Positions 44,624 to 53,256 of a stretch of DNA of 64,000 bases are shown here, one piece after another. How positions within the stretch are numbered: the stretch's first letter is position 1; every line of letters begins with the position of its first letter. The notes beneath the pieces are model-generated. The model was not told the origin of the DNA. It saw nothing but the letters and a program-made list of their open reading frames with translations, and did no database searches. A program made the position numbers and the translations under genes. Source of the DNA: Thiolinea disciformis DSM 14473 (GTDB lineage: Bacteria > Pseudomonadota > Gammaproteobacteria > Thiotrichales > Thiotrichaceae); the NCBI RefSeq assembly GCF_000371925.1, contig NZ_AQVE01000010.1:59319-123318 (forward strand), written 5' to 3'.

Positions 44624-46228
44624 ATGAGCAAGGGTTTTTGCCAGACTTTATATGGCGCTGTCTTAGCAATGCTATTAACAGCTTGTACAACAGCTCCAGT
44701 GTTGGATGATGTAGTCAGCGCTGATTTACCTGTTGAAAAAGCAAGCTACGATCCAGCAGACAGCGCTAGAATGCCTACATCGCGGCCTAGTCTTGAACAA
44801 GCCAATCGTTTATTTCAAGCTGGTCACAAAAAACAAGCGGCAGAGATGTATTATCGCGCTGCTTTCACCTATTCCTCACCACAACGCGAACGGATTATTT
44901 TGCAAGCGGCAGAAATTACCGCAGCACTTAATAATACCACTGCAACCCAATCTTACCTAAGCCAAATCGCTCCAAACACCTTGGAAGGTGAAACACGCTT
45001 TCGTTATCAGTATGTGCAAGGCTTTCTTGCACTCCAGAATAAGCAAGCGGACCTCGCACTGCGCTTGTTGCCACCCGAACCTTCTTTATTGCCACCTTAT
45101 TTACGCGACAAAGTATTATTAGTGCGTAAACGCGCGCTTGAAATGGGCGGTAAATTAGAAAATGGTCGGCTACCCAAGGCTGGCAACCTCTTACAGTTAC
45201 CATCTGGGAACACTAATCCGCAATCCCCCACTACGGCACCTAACAGCTATATCACGGATGCTAGTCCTATTCTACCGAAAAGTACTGAGCGCTTAGCCTT
45301 GTTATTACCCAAATCAGGGGCATTAGGGGAGGTTGGTAAGGAAATCGCTTTAGGTGTGCAAGATGCGGTCGCCCCCTATAATGGCAGCGTGCGCTATAAA
45401 CAGTATGAAGTCACAGCAGCTAATGCTTTAGCAGAATACCAAAAAGCGGTGAGTGATGGGGCTGATATGGTGATTGGGCCTTTGGATAAAGAAGCCTTAA
45501 GCCTTTTAGTCGCGAATGCTAATGCCTTGAGTACACCGATACTCAGTTTAAACTATCAAGAATCTAGTGCCGTTCCCGCACTTTTATACCAATTTGGTCT
45601 CTCCCCTGAAGATGAAGCCCAACAAATTGCGGATGTGTCAGCACAACGTGGCGAACGTCAGGCGATTATTTTAGTCCCTGATTCTATCTGGGGTAAACGT
45701 TTGGCCGATAGCTTCAAAACAGCTTATCAAGCGCGTGGTGGTGCTGTACTGGTCGAGGTGACTTATCCGAATGATGCTTCCAGTCAGTATTTGAATAAAG
45801 TACAGGACGCTGTGGCAAATGGCTCTGGGGCACAAATGTTATTTCTAGGCGCTTCCCCCACCCAAGCCCGCCTGATTCGCCCCTTACTGAAAGCACAAGC
45901 CGCTAACTTACCCGTGTATGCGACCTCACATATTTTCTCCGGTAAGATTCAGGCAAACAAAGATAATGATTTGGATGGTATTATTTATACCGAAATTCCT
46001 TATGTGTTAGATAGCATTAAAGATGGCAGTTTAGCCCAACTCAGCTATCCTCGCTTATACGCCTTGGGTGCCGACTCCGTGTTAATTGCACAAAATTTAA
46101 GAGCACTGACTCAACAACAAACTTTACAAGGCAAAACCGGCGCGATTCGTTTAACGCCGCAGCGCACGATTCAACGCCGCCTCCATTTAGCAACCTTTGT
46201 GAATGGCAAACCAAGCGCGCTCGACTGA
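44624..46228 (+). CDS. lpoA: Penicillin-binding protein activator LpoA
   Basis: A 534-residue outer-membrane lipoprotein with lipobox LLTAC. The N-terminal half is a TPR-like helical domain (about 50-180). The C-terminal half is a periplasmic-binding-protein fold (about 215-530), with RLALLLPKSGALGEVGKEIALGVQDAV and GADMVIGPLDKEA. It reaches through the peptidoglycan to activate PBP1A. Shorter than E. coli LpoA (678) because the linker is reduced. The final stop overlaps the yraN start (TGATG). Confidence 0.93.
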   Translation: MSKGFCQTLYGAVLAMLLTACTTAPVLDDVVSADLPVEKASYDPADSARMPTSRPSLEQANRLFQAGHKKQAAEMYYRAAFTYSSPQRERIILQAAEITAALNNTTATQSYLSQIAPNTLEGETRFRYQYVQGFLALQNKQADLALRLLPPEPSLLPPYLRDKVLLVRKRALEMGGKLENGRLPKAGNLLQLPSGNTNPQSPTTAPNSYITDASPILPKSTERLALLLPKSGALGEVGKEIALGVQDAVAPYNGSVRYKQYEVTAANALAEYQKAVSDGADMVIGPLDKEALSLLVANANALSTPILSLNYQESSAVPALLYQFGLSPEDEAQQIADVSAQRGERQAIILVPDSIWGKRLADSFKTAYQARGGAVLVEVTYPNDASSQYLNKVQDAVANGSGAQMLFLGASPTQARLIRPLLKAQAANLPVYATSHIFSGKIQANKDNDLDGIIYTEIPYVLDSIKDGSLAQLSYPRLYALGADSVLIAQNLRALTQQQTLQGKTGAIRLTPQRTIQRRLHLATFVNGKPSALD

Positions 46229-46587
46229 TGAAAGCCACTAGTACCGCCCAAGGACAACTGGCCGAAAACCAAGCCTGTGCTTATCTACAAGCCCAAGGTT
46301 TGTTAGTGTTGGCGCGTAATTATCGTTGGCGTGGTGGTGAAATTGATCTGATTTGCCGCGATGCTGACTACCTAGTGTTCGTTGAAGTGCGTTTTCGACG
46401 ATGTGAGGACTTTGGTGGCGCACTGTCTAGCATTGATACCCGCAAACAGCAGCGCCTGATTCGTACCGCGCAGTATTATTTAATGCAACAGGCGGTCGAT
46501 CACCCCGTTCGTTTTGATGTCGTGGCGCTAAATACTGAAACCATTCACTGGATTAAAGATGCCTTTAGTGCCGACGCCAATCACTAA
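46228..46587 (+). CDS. yraN: YraN family endonuclease-like protein (UPF0102)
   Basis: A 119-residue protein with GQLAENQACAYLQAQGL, RGGEIDLICRDADYLVFVEVRFR and KQQRLIRTAQYYL, the UPF0102 signature. The fold is that of a restriction-endonuclease-like Holliday junction resolvase, with the E-ID-EVR acidic cluster, but no activity is established. It overlaps lpoA by one base, the same order as E. coli rsmI-lpoA-yraN. Confidence 0.93.
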   Translation: MKATSTAQGQLAENQACAYLQAQGLLVLARNYRWRGGEIDLICRDADYLVFVEVRFRRCEDFGGALSSIDTRKQQRLIRTAQYYLMQQAVDHPVRFDVVALNTETIHWIKDAFSADANH

Positions 46588-46617
46588 CCCTTAATGTGTT
46601 TTAAGTTGGATGTCGTT

Positions 46618-47898
46618 ATGCCGCAGCACATGCTTAATCGCACTAGCGTCGAATTTTTCCGCGAAGCCAGTCCTTATATTCATAAACATCGCGATAAAAT
46701 TTTCGTGATCGCCTTACCGGGGGAAGTGGTTGAACAAGATTATTTTCGGCGCATTCTCCAAGATATAGCGATTATTGCGTCTTTGGGTACACGGGTTGTT
46801 TTGGTGCATGGCACACGCCCACAAATTGATAATCGCCTCATCAGTCGTGGTCAAGCTATTCGCTTCCATAATAGTTTAAGGATTACCGATGACGCCGCCC
46901 TACTCGCTGCCCAAGAAGCGTGCGGTTTTGTGCGCATTCAAATCGAAAATATCTTGACCCAAGCGCTGAATCCACCCGGTGCAAGTAGCAATCGACAGAA
47001 TGTGATCTCCGGTAATTTTGTGAGTGCGCGTCCTGTTGGCGTATTGGATGGCGTGGATTATCGCCATACTGGCTTAATTCGGCGCGTGTCACACAACTCG
47101 ATTTGTCGTCAATTAGAACAGCATCATATTGTATTGTTGTCACCACTGGGATATTCGCCTACTGGAGAAGCTTATAATTTACGTTATGAACAACTCGCCA
47201 TTGAAACTGCCCAAGCCTTACAGGCCGATAAAGTCTTATTACTCAGCCCAATTCCCGTTCAATTGCCAGCGGAATTAACCTTGGAAGAAGCGGGTCAGTT
47301 TCGCGATCAACACGAATTGATTCCACAAATTATGGAAGCTTTGCAACATAAAGTTGGGCGCGTGCATTTATTGGATGCGAGTGTTGATGGCTCTTTATTA
47401 ATGGAGCTTTATACACGCGATGGTATTGGCTGCATGATTGCGGCGGATGCGTTCGAAGTAGTGCGCCTTGCCACAGTGGACGATATTAAGGGCATTATGG
47501 AGGTGATTCGTCCGCTTGAAGACGCAGGGACTTTAGTGAAGCGTTCGCGCGAACAAATTGAACTTGAAATCAGCAAGTTCCAAGTGATTGAACGCGATAA
47601 ACAAATTATTGGCTGTGTGGCGCTCTATGATACGGCTGATCCGAAAATTGGTGAGTTAGCGTGCTTAGCAGTACACCCGCATTATCGAGCCGCCAATCGT
47701 GGCGAGCGTTTATTGCAAAATGTCGTTAAAGTCGCGCGGGCTCAAGGCAAAGATCAGCTATTAATTCTTACCACGCAGACCAATGAATGGTTTCGGGAGC
47801 GCGGCTTTTTCGAAGCACACGTGGATGATTTGCCAGCCAATAAACGTCAACTGTATAACTACAAGCGCAATTCGAAAGTGATGTTTAAAAAACTGTAA
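46618..47898 (+). CDS. argA: N-acetylglutamate synthase ArgA
   Basis: Acetylates glutamate in the first committed step of arginine synthesis. The N-terminal amino-acid-kinase domain (HKHRDKIFVIALPGEVVEQ, VLVHGTRPQID, SGNFVSARPVGVLDGVDY) lacks phosphotransfer function and carries the arginine site. The C-terminal GNAT domain shows EIGELACLAVHP-like GELACLAVHPHYRAANRGERLL and the acceptor region TTQTNEWFRERGF. The ATG at 46618 gives 426 residues and aligns with E. coli ArgA (443); a start at 46594 is possible. About 30 bases downstream of yraN. Confidence 0.94.
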   Translation: MPQHMLNRTSVEFFREASPYIHKHRDKIFVIALPGEVVEQDYFRRILQDIAIIASLGTRVVLVHGTRPQIDNRLISRGQAIRFHNSLRITDDAALLAAQEACGFVRIQIENILTQALNPPGASSNRQNVISGNFVSARPVGVLDGVDYRHTGLIRRVSHNSICRQLEQHHIVLLSPLGYSPTGEAYNLRYEQLAIETAQALQADKVLLLSPIPVQLPAELTLEEAGQFRDQHELIPQIMEALQHKVGRVHLLDASVDGSLLMELYTRDGIGCMIAADAFEVVRLATVDDIKGIMEVIRPLEDAGTLVKRSREQIELEISKFQVIERDKQIIGCVALYDTADPKIGELACLAVHPHYRAANRGERLLQNVVKVARAQGKDQLLILTTQTNEWFRERGFFEAHVDDLPANKRQLYNYKRNSKVMFKKL

Positions 47899-47951
47899 TA
47901 CAAGCGTTCAAAATAATGTTAAATGACTAACACCTAGATAGAAAGACTTTT

Positions 47952-48629
47952 ATGACTCCTGAGCAATTAGCGCCCTCATGGCAAGCCGTTTTGACAAGTG
48001 AATTTCAGAAACCTTATTTCCACACCCTGATGCAATTTCTGGAGCAAGAAGAGCAGCAGGGCAAAATAATTCTCCCCGCCAAAGACCAGCGTTTTAATGC
48101 CTTAAAGGCAACACCCTTAGAGCAAGTGAAGGTCGTTATTTTAGGACAAGACCCCTATCCGACTGCGGGTCATGCACACGGTTTATCCTTCTCGGTTTTA
48201 CCTGAAGTAAAGCCTCTGCCACGTTCACTAAATAACATTTATAAAGAATTAAAAGACGACTTAGGCATAGACAATAAACACACGGGCTATTTACAAGCGT
48301 GGGCAGAGCAAGGGGTATTGCTCTTGAATACGGTTTTATCGGTCGAGCAAGCGCAGGCTGGCAGTCATCAGAAAAAAGGCTGGGAAACGTTTACAGATGC
48401 CGTCATTAAAGCCGTAAACGCGCAAACACATCCTGTCGTATTTTTACTGTGGGGTGCTCATGCACAAAAGAAAACAGCCCTGATTACCCATCCCCATCAT
48501 TTGATTTTACAAAGCGCTCACCCTTCGCCGCTATCCGCCAAGGCTGGTTTTTTTGGCAGCCGCCCTTTCTCAAAAATCAATCGATTTTTAACAGAGCAAG
48601 GGCGCGGTGACATTAATTGGCAGTTATAA
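47952..48629 (+). CDS. ung: Uracil-DNA glycosylase
   Basis: A 225-residue family 1 UDG that excises uracil from DNA. The water-activating loop is GQDPYPTAGHAHGLSFS with the catalytic Asp, the uracil-binding Phe and Asn lie in the LLLNTVLSVE region, and the Leu-intercalation loop is HPSPLSAKAGFFGSRPF with the catalytic His. Complete and of normal length (E. coli 229). It ends three bases before the convergent DUF4349 gene. Confidence 0.97.
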   Translation: MTPEQLAPSWQAVLTSEFQKPYFHTLMQFLEQEEQQGKIILPAKDQRFNALKATPLEQVKVVILGQDPYPTAGHAHGLSFSVLPEVKPLPRSLNNIYKELKDDLGIDNKHTGYLQAWAEQGVLLLNTVLSVEQAQAGSHQKKGWETFTDAVIKAVNAQTHPVVFLLWGAHAQKKTALITHPHHLILQSAHPSPLSAKAGFFGSRPFSKINRFLTEQGRGDINWQL

Positions 48630-48631
48630 AC

Positions 48632-49510
48632 CTAAGGTTTTTCACGATTCCAACGCAGTACTTTTTCGACAATCGACAATAACAGCCAAATCCCGAATAA
48701 ACCAAAACTAAGTGCCGCCCAAAAACCCAGATACACTTTAGTAGACCACCAGAACGCGACTTTCGCACGTTCAAGCAAGCTAATATGCACAGGCTTGAGT
48801 GTGCGCATTTCTTGTAGGGTAAACTTCACCGTACAAAATTCATTTTGCACATCAAAATCCCCTAAGCTCACTCCTAATCCTTGAATTTGTTTCTCAATAT
48901 CCAAAAGTTGATTAGTCAATTCAATTAACTCGCCTGTATTTCCGCCTGACTGACGTAATTCCAGCAGCGTATCGCGTGCTTTAACCAAGGATACGCGTTC
49001 TGCTTCTAATTTCTTGTATTCATTCGTTTTGTCATTTTTGTCGATTTGAATACTTCTTAAGCTACCGATATTACGCAGGGCCGCAATCATCGCATCAAAC
49101 TTATCGGGCTTTACTCCCAAGGCTACATTCAATTGGCGCTCTGGCTTTAAACCGACGCGCTGCTCCAACTGAATCATTAACTCTTCTTTTTTAATCAAGT
49201 CGTATAGTGCCTGCTCATCCTTATCATAGGCCTGAGAAACGCTAGCTAGCGTACCAATTTTTTCATATTTTTGATCGACTGCCATGGCAACTTGAGTAGA
49301 AGCAGGACTTGGCTCGGCTTTTAGCTTGCTACTGGCATAGTTCTTTCTTTCCAAGGTAAAACTCGCCAAATTGGCATAATCATAAATGGGTTCACGCGGC
49401 ATTTGCCCATCCGGCTTCATGATATAGCCATAGCCTAAACGTGCTCCCCATAACATTAAAAAAATACTGCCCAGTGTAGCTAATTTTTGTTTTAAGCTGA
49501 GTGGCTTCAT
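48632..49510 (-). CDS. DUF4349 membrane protein
   Basis: A 292-residue protein with an N-terminal hydrophobic segment (about 10-30), a mainly helical extracytoplasmic region with a long coiled coil (about 165-215; EYKKLEAERVSLVKARDTLLELRQ), and a C-terminal membrane helix (about 255-285). The pattern ERVGLKPERQLNVALGVKPDKFDAMIAALRNIGSLRSI with a following helical hairpin matches DUF4349. The function is unknown. A GGAG ribosome-binding site is not obvious. It lies after the alpha/beta hydrolase gene, same strand. Confidence 0.75.
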   Translation of the reverse strand: MKPLSLKQKLATLGSIFLMLWGARLGYGYIMKPDGQMPREPIYDYANLASFTLERKNYASSKLKAEPSPASTQVAMAVDQKYEKIGTLASVSQAYDKDEQALYDLIKKEELMIQLEQRVGLKPERQLNVALGVKPDKFDAMIAALRNIGSLRSIQIDKNDKTNEYKKLEAERVSLVKARDTLLELRQSGGNTGELIELTNQLLDIEKQIQGLGVSLGDFDVQNEFCTVKFTLQEMRTLKPVHISLLERAKVAFWWSTKVYLGFWAALSFGLFGIWLLLSIVEKVLRWNREKP

Positions 49511-49532
49511 GTTGATCCAAACTCCTTATTCT

Positions 49533-50564
49533 TCATTCTGTGAGGTGTTGCAATAACCATACACCCATCTCTGCATAAACGGGCTGCGGGGTAGTTAAGA
49601 CGCTATTGTGTCCGCCATCCTGTACGCTACTCCATTGTTTATCCTGACTTGCAAACGCGCGGTAAAGTTGCTGCCCTTGCTCTAAAGGCACGAAGCGATC
49701 CTGTGTACCATGTAGCACTAAAGCTGGCAGGGTGACCTCCTTTGCCCAGTCAGCGGGTCGAATTTGTGGAATACTGGGCTGAGCGCTTAAACGCTGTGCT
49801 ACATTTAAAAAAGGATAGAGCCAACGCGCTTCCGTGCGCCATGCTTCTGATACTTGTAGCTGCATGACCGTGGCTAAATCCGCAAAGCTATTCACAATAA
49901 TCATCCCCTTCCAGAACGCTTCATTTTCCCGTGCCGCACTCACGGCAAAAGCACCACCCATCGATAATCCCCATAGAAAATTAGGGTCATTCGGCAAGTG
50001 AAAATGGGCGCGAGCCTCTAATACCAAGTGACGTGGCAAGCTACGTTCAAAGTCACTCGCCCCAAACGACATTGCTGGTAGCGGACTCTCACCATGGCTA
50101 GGTAAATCGGCCACCAAACAACGAAAACCTAGCGCAGCAAAGCGCTCAGCGACGGGCAATAAGTTTTCTTTGCGCCCATTACGCCCATGTAATAGCACTA
50201 AAGTCGCTCGTGTTTCCCCATAAGGTAATAGCTTAACCCCTCGCTGCTTGACCTGCTCGCGAATGCGTTGTGCACGCTGACTTAGCGTTGCGTTAGGTTT
50301 TGGCTCGACCAATAAGCAAGGTACTTGACCGGCGAGACAGTTATAAGAACGAATAGTTAAGCCAAACTGTTCGGGATTGTCTAAATAGGCTTGTTGATAA
50401 GCTTGCAAGGCTCGACGTGGCGGCGAAAAAATCTGGTGATGAAGCCAAAAACTAAAACCTAAGATTAAAACGCCTAAGATAAAACTTAAGTGGAATACAA
50501 CCTTAAACCAACGCCATGGAAGTTTTTGAACAACGCGAATTTTATGCTGAGAAATGCTTATCAT
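49533..50564 (-). CDS. Membrane-anchored alpha/beta hydrolase
   Basis: A serine hydrolase with one N-terminal membrane segment (FHLSFILGVLILGFSFWLH). The core has LVLLHGRNGRKENLLP (oxyanion-hole HG), nucleophile elbow GLSMGG, a probable catalytic Asp in LHGTQDRFVPLEQG and the catalytic His in VQDGGHNSVLT. The fold resembles BAAT/dienelactone-type or lysophospholipase-like esterases. Substrate unknown. Starts considered: ATG at 50564 (chosen, 343 residues) and GTG at 50636 (367); neither has a strong ribosome-binding site. A palindrome lies upstream at 50694. Confidence 0.8.
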   Translation of the reverse strand: MISISQHKIRVVQKLPWRWFKVVFHLSFILGVLILGFSFWLHHQIFSPPRRALQAYQQAYLDNPEQFGLTIRSYNCLAGQVPCLLVEPKPNATLSQRAQRIREQVKQRGVKLLPYGETRATLVLLHGRNGRKENLLPVAERFAALGFRCLVADLPSHGESPLPAMSFGASDFERSLPRHLVLEARAHFHLPNDPNFLWGLSMGGAFAVSAARENEAFWKGMIIVNSFADLATVMQLQVSEAWRTEARWLYPFLNVAQRLSAQPSIPQIRPADWAKEVTLPALVLHGTQDRFVPLEQGQQLYRAFASQDKQWSSVQDGGHNSVLTTPQPVYAEMGVWLLQHLTE

Positions 50565-50693
50565 AGCGTTGATGCTAACTAAAGCCTGTGCAGGCGCTGT
50601 GCAAAATCCACAGAAAATCTTTGTAATAAAGGGCACTTAGGTAGCGTTCTAAAAATATTATAGAATAATAAAAAATTCCCCATAGGACGCTGT

Positions 50694-50710
50694 ATAGCAA
50701 ATTTTGCTAT
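50694..50710. promoter_or_regulatory. Perfect 17-bp inverted repeat upstream of the hydrolase gene
   Basis: ATAGCAAA-T-TTTGCTAT is an 8+1+8 inverted repeat 58 bases upstream of the possible GTG start at 50636. It could be an operator for the hydrolase gene. No T run follows on either strand, so it is not a terminator. Confidence 0.35.
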
Positions 50711-51045
50711 CGTGCTGATTTACCTTATTAAAAGCGCTTTGAGTATAACCCCTTATCAGTTTGGCGCTTAATTTTGATATAAGTCATAAGTTTAAGCGTT
50801 ATGCAATGCCTAGATTTTATTTATAACTACTAACACTAAACCGCCAAATACACGACAACCTTATACGATAGTGTGGAATACAAGCCATCGATTAGGCCAG
50901 ATTGTAGGCGCTATGACGGCTTACAAACCCAATTAAGCAGATGAATAAACTATGAAATAGATGAGGAATTCACCAATAAAAGATCAGATAAAATGGTACA
51001 TTTTGGCCTGTAATTGGACTAACAAAACTCCATTATAGAGGTCAT

Positions 51046-51284
51046 ACTGGGAAAAAATTGTAAGCGCTTTGGGATTAGGTCAGACTATTGTGACCGCTAA
51101 GCCTAAAGAAATTCGTACTAGCGTAAGCCACCTTCGTAACATGAAGGATGGGCAGATTTTAGCTTCCGGTTAAGCACAAGCTGTTTATGTTTACGCTATA
51201 CCGAGCAAGCTGTTGATGTGGGGATCATTACCTTTGGTGCAGGTGTGCAACGCATTAGCTTTTGCATCATTGCTAAAGCATAAA
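51046..51284 (+). pseudogene. Possible decayed gene fragment
   Basis: A stretch with coding-like codon use but no start and several breaks. One frame reads from WEKIVSALGLGQTIVTAKP to MKDGQILASG and then meets TAA at 51171-51173; another frame further on reads EQAVDVGIITFGAGVQRISF and ends at 51284. The pieces look like remnants of a small gene broken by a stop and frameshift, but I cannot name a family. The surrounding sequence from 50711 to 51045 shows nothing I can support. Confidence 0.2.
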
Positions 51285-51298
51285 AGACTAGCTCCTAG

Positions 51299-51487
51299 CC
51301 TTAACCAGTAAGGTGCAAACCGGCCTGAAGATAATGATAACTCTCAATACTGACGGGCAACCGTCAAGCGCCAGCAAGGTGCGTGAAGGAAAGAAGACCT
51401 GAGGCTTCTAGATTCCAGAAACCTTGCTACCCCTGTTTTCAAGTGCGAAAACCCCTCCATTGACCTAAGCATCTACACGCACTTAGG
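51299..51487 (+). ncRNA. Run of five hairpins upstream of the urocanase-like gene (candidate leader RNA)
   Basis: Successive stems: CCTTA/TAAGG (51299-51313); TGACGG-GCAA-CCGTCA (51351-51366, a GNRA tetraloop); AGCAAGGT/ACCTTGCT (51373-51380 with 51421-51428), enclosing AGAAG/CTTCT; GTTTTC/GAAAAC (51435-51452); and CCTAAG/CTTAGG (51464-51487). The block ends about 130 bases before the urocanase-like start. It could be a structured leader, a small RNA or part of an old mobile element. No known riboswitch signature or group II intron domain V was seen. Confidence 0.35.
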
Positions 51488-51615
51488 GATTGGTACAACG
51501 CAATAAGTGCTTGAAAACTAACGCCTAACTTAAAACCGATTTTTTTCTGAGTGTTGGCTCAGTGTTATGCACTGGGCAGAGCATCTCTTTATAGTTGAAA
51601 AATGCAGGAAAGGTT

Positions 51616-53256
51616 ATGAAAAACGATTTTAAAGTCACGAACAGCATTCCTTTACGCTGTCGAACTTGGCGTCAAGAAGCCTTACTACGTCTGCTAGAAA
51701 ATGTATTAGCTGTCGGTAATGAGCCAGACATGATGGCCTATGCCACTCTAGGTCGCGCTACTCGTGATTATTCTAGTCATGTGGCAATTGTCCATGCCCT
51801 CCAAACAATGACCGAGGATTACACCCTTATTATTCAATCTGGCAAACCGGTAGGTTTATTAAAAACTCATGCCCAAGCGCCTTTGGTCATTATGGCCAAC
51901 TGTAATATGGTGGGTCACTGGGCTAAATCCGAGGTATTTTATCAACTTGAACGTAAGGGTTTAATTTGCTGGGGAGGTCTGAGTGCTGGAGCTTGGCAAT
52001 ACATCGGCTCACAAGCGGTAATTCAATCCACTTATGAGATTTTTAGTCGAATTGCTGAGCGCTATTATAACAACACCTTAAAAGGACACTTTATTCTCAC
52101 CGCTGGTTTAGGGGCGATGGGAAGTGCGCAAGCTTTAGCAGCATGGATGGTGGGTGCCGTTATTTTAGTGGTGGAGATTGATCCTGAACGTATTCAAAAA
52201 TGCTTAGCTAAAGGTTATTTACAACAACAGGTCACTAGCTTAGAAGAAGCCCTGATACGTATCAAAACTGCCATCGCCCAGCGTGAAGCACTTTCCCTTG
52301 GGCTATTAGGGAATGCCGCAGTCATTTTCCCCGAGATTTTAGCCCGTGGCTTCATTCCACATATCGTGACCGACCAAACCCCCGCACACGATTTGTTATA
52401 CGGCTATATTCCCGCTGACTATGATTTAGCCAGAGTACACGAACTGCGCCAAGCCAATCCTAAAGAGTTAATGCTCGCAGGTTTAGCCTCTATTAAACGC
52501 CAGATGGAGGCGATGCTTGGCTTCCACAAAGCCGGTTCAGTGGTATTTGATCATGGCAATTTAATTCGTACCCAAGCGTATAGTGCTGGTGTAGCAGATG
52601 CCTTTGATATTCCGGTGTTTACCGAGGCATTTTTACGTCCTTTATTTTGCCGTGCTATTGGTCCCTTCCGTTGGATTGCTCTCTCGAACGACCCAGACGA
52701 TATTCACCGCATTGATGAGTACATGGTGCAGCGTTTCGCCGACAACCACATTGTCACTAATTGGATTGGTTTAGCTCAGCAGTACGTGCCATTTGAAGGA
52801 TTACCGGCACGAATCGCTTGGCTAGGACACGGCGAACGCACCGAGCTGGCACTAGCGGTCAATCAAATGGTGGCCGATGGACGCTTAAAAGCACCTGTCG
52901 CCTTCACGCGTGATCATCTGGATGCGGGTGCGATGGCACACCCTTATCTCATGACGGAAAACCTACGCGACGGCTCAGATGTCATTGCTGATTGGCCTTT
53001 GATTAATGCCATGCTGAATTGTGCATCCGGTGCAGATCTCGTCGCTATTCACTCAAGCGGTGGTGGGGACAGCGGCTATATGACCTCGGCAGGCGTAACC
53101 ATTATTGCCGATGGCACACCCGCGGCTGCCCAACGCTTGCAATTATCACTCACTAACGACACTAGCCTAAGCATTATTCGCTATGCCGATGCGGGTTATC
53201 CAGAAGCTATTGAAGAAGCAATCTATAAAGGAGTTGGCTATATCGCCCTCTCATGA
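51616..53256 (+). CDS. Urocanase-family protein with altered active site
   Basis: From the ATG at 51616 (AGGAAAGG upstream) it has 546 residues aligning over its full length with urocanate hydratase (about 557). Shared features are QSGKPVG, the NAD-binding TAGLGAMGSAQ, GNAAVIFPEIL, VTDQTPAHD, LFCRAIGPFRW, RDHLDAGAMAHP and DGSDVIADWPL. It departs at key places. The urocanase signature FQGLPARICW, with the active-site Cys, reads FEGLPARIAW (Ala at 401). The C-terminal HHGGGVGMGFSQHAG reads HSSGGGDSGYMTSAG. No hutH, hutI or hutG is nearby. It probably acts on a urocanate analogue or is not a urocanase. It overlaps the next gene by four bases (ATGA). Confidence 0.8.
   Translation: MKNDFKVTNSIPLRCRTWRQEALLRLLENVLAVGNEPDMMAYATLGRATRDYSSHVAIVHALQTMTEDYTLIIQSGKPVGLLKTHAQAPLVIMANCNMVGHWAKSEVFYQLERKGLICWGGLSAGAWQYIGSQAVIQSTYEIFSRIAERYYNNTLKGHFILTAGLGAMGSAQALAAWMVGAVILVVEIDPERIQKCLAKGYLQQQVTSLEEALIRIKTAIAQREALSLGLLGNAAVIFPEILARGFIPHIVTDQTPAHDLLYGYIPADYDLARVHELRQANPKELMLAGLASIKRQMEAMLGFHKAGSVVFDHGNLIRTQAYSAGVADAFDIPVFTEAFLRPLFCRAIGPFRWIALSNDPDDIHRIDEYMVQRFADNHIVTNWIGLAQQYVPFEGLPARIAWLGHGERTELALAVNQMVADGRLKAPVAFTRDHLDAGAMAHPYLMTENLRDGSDVIADWPLINAMLNCASGADLVAIHSSGGGDSGYMTSAGVTIIADGTPAAAQRLQLSLTNDTSLSIIRYADAGYPEAIEEAIYKGVGYIALS

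Noticed and set aside
51299..51487. Group II intron or known riboswitch
   Set aside because: There is no domain V hairpin, reverse transcriptase or recognised aptamer signature. Only a run of stems can be supported.
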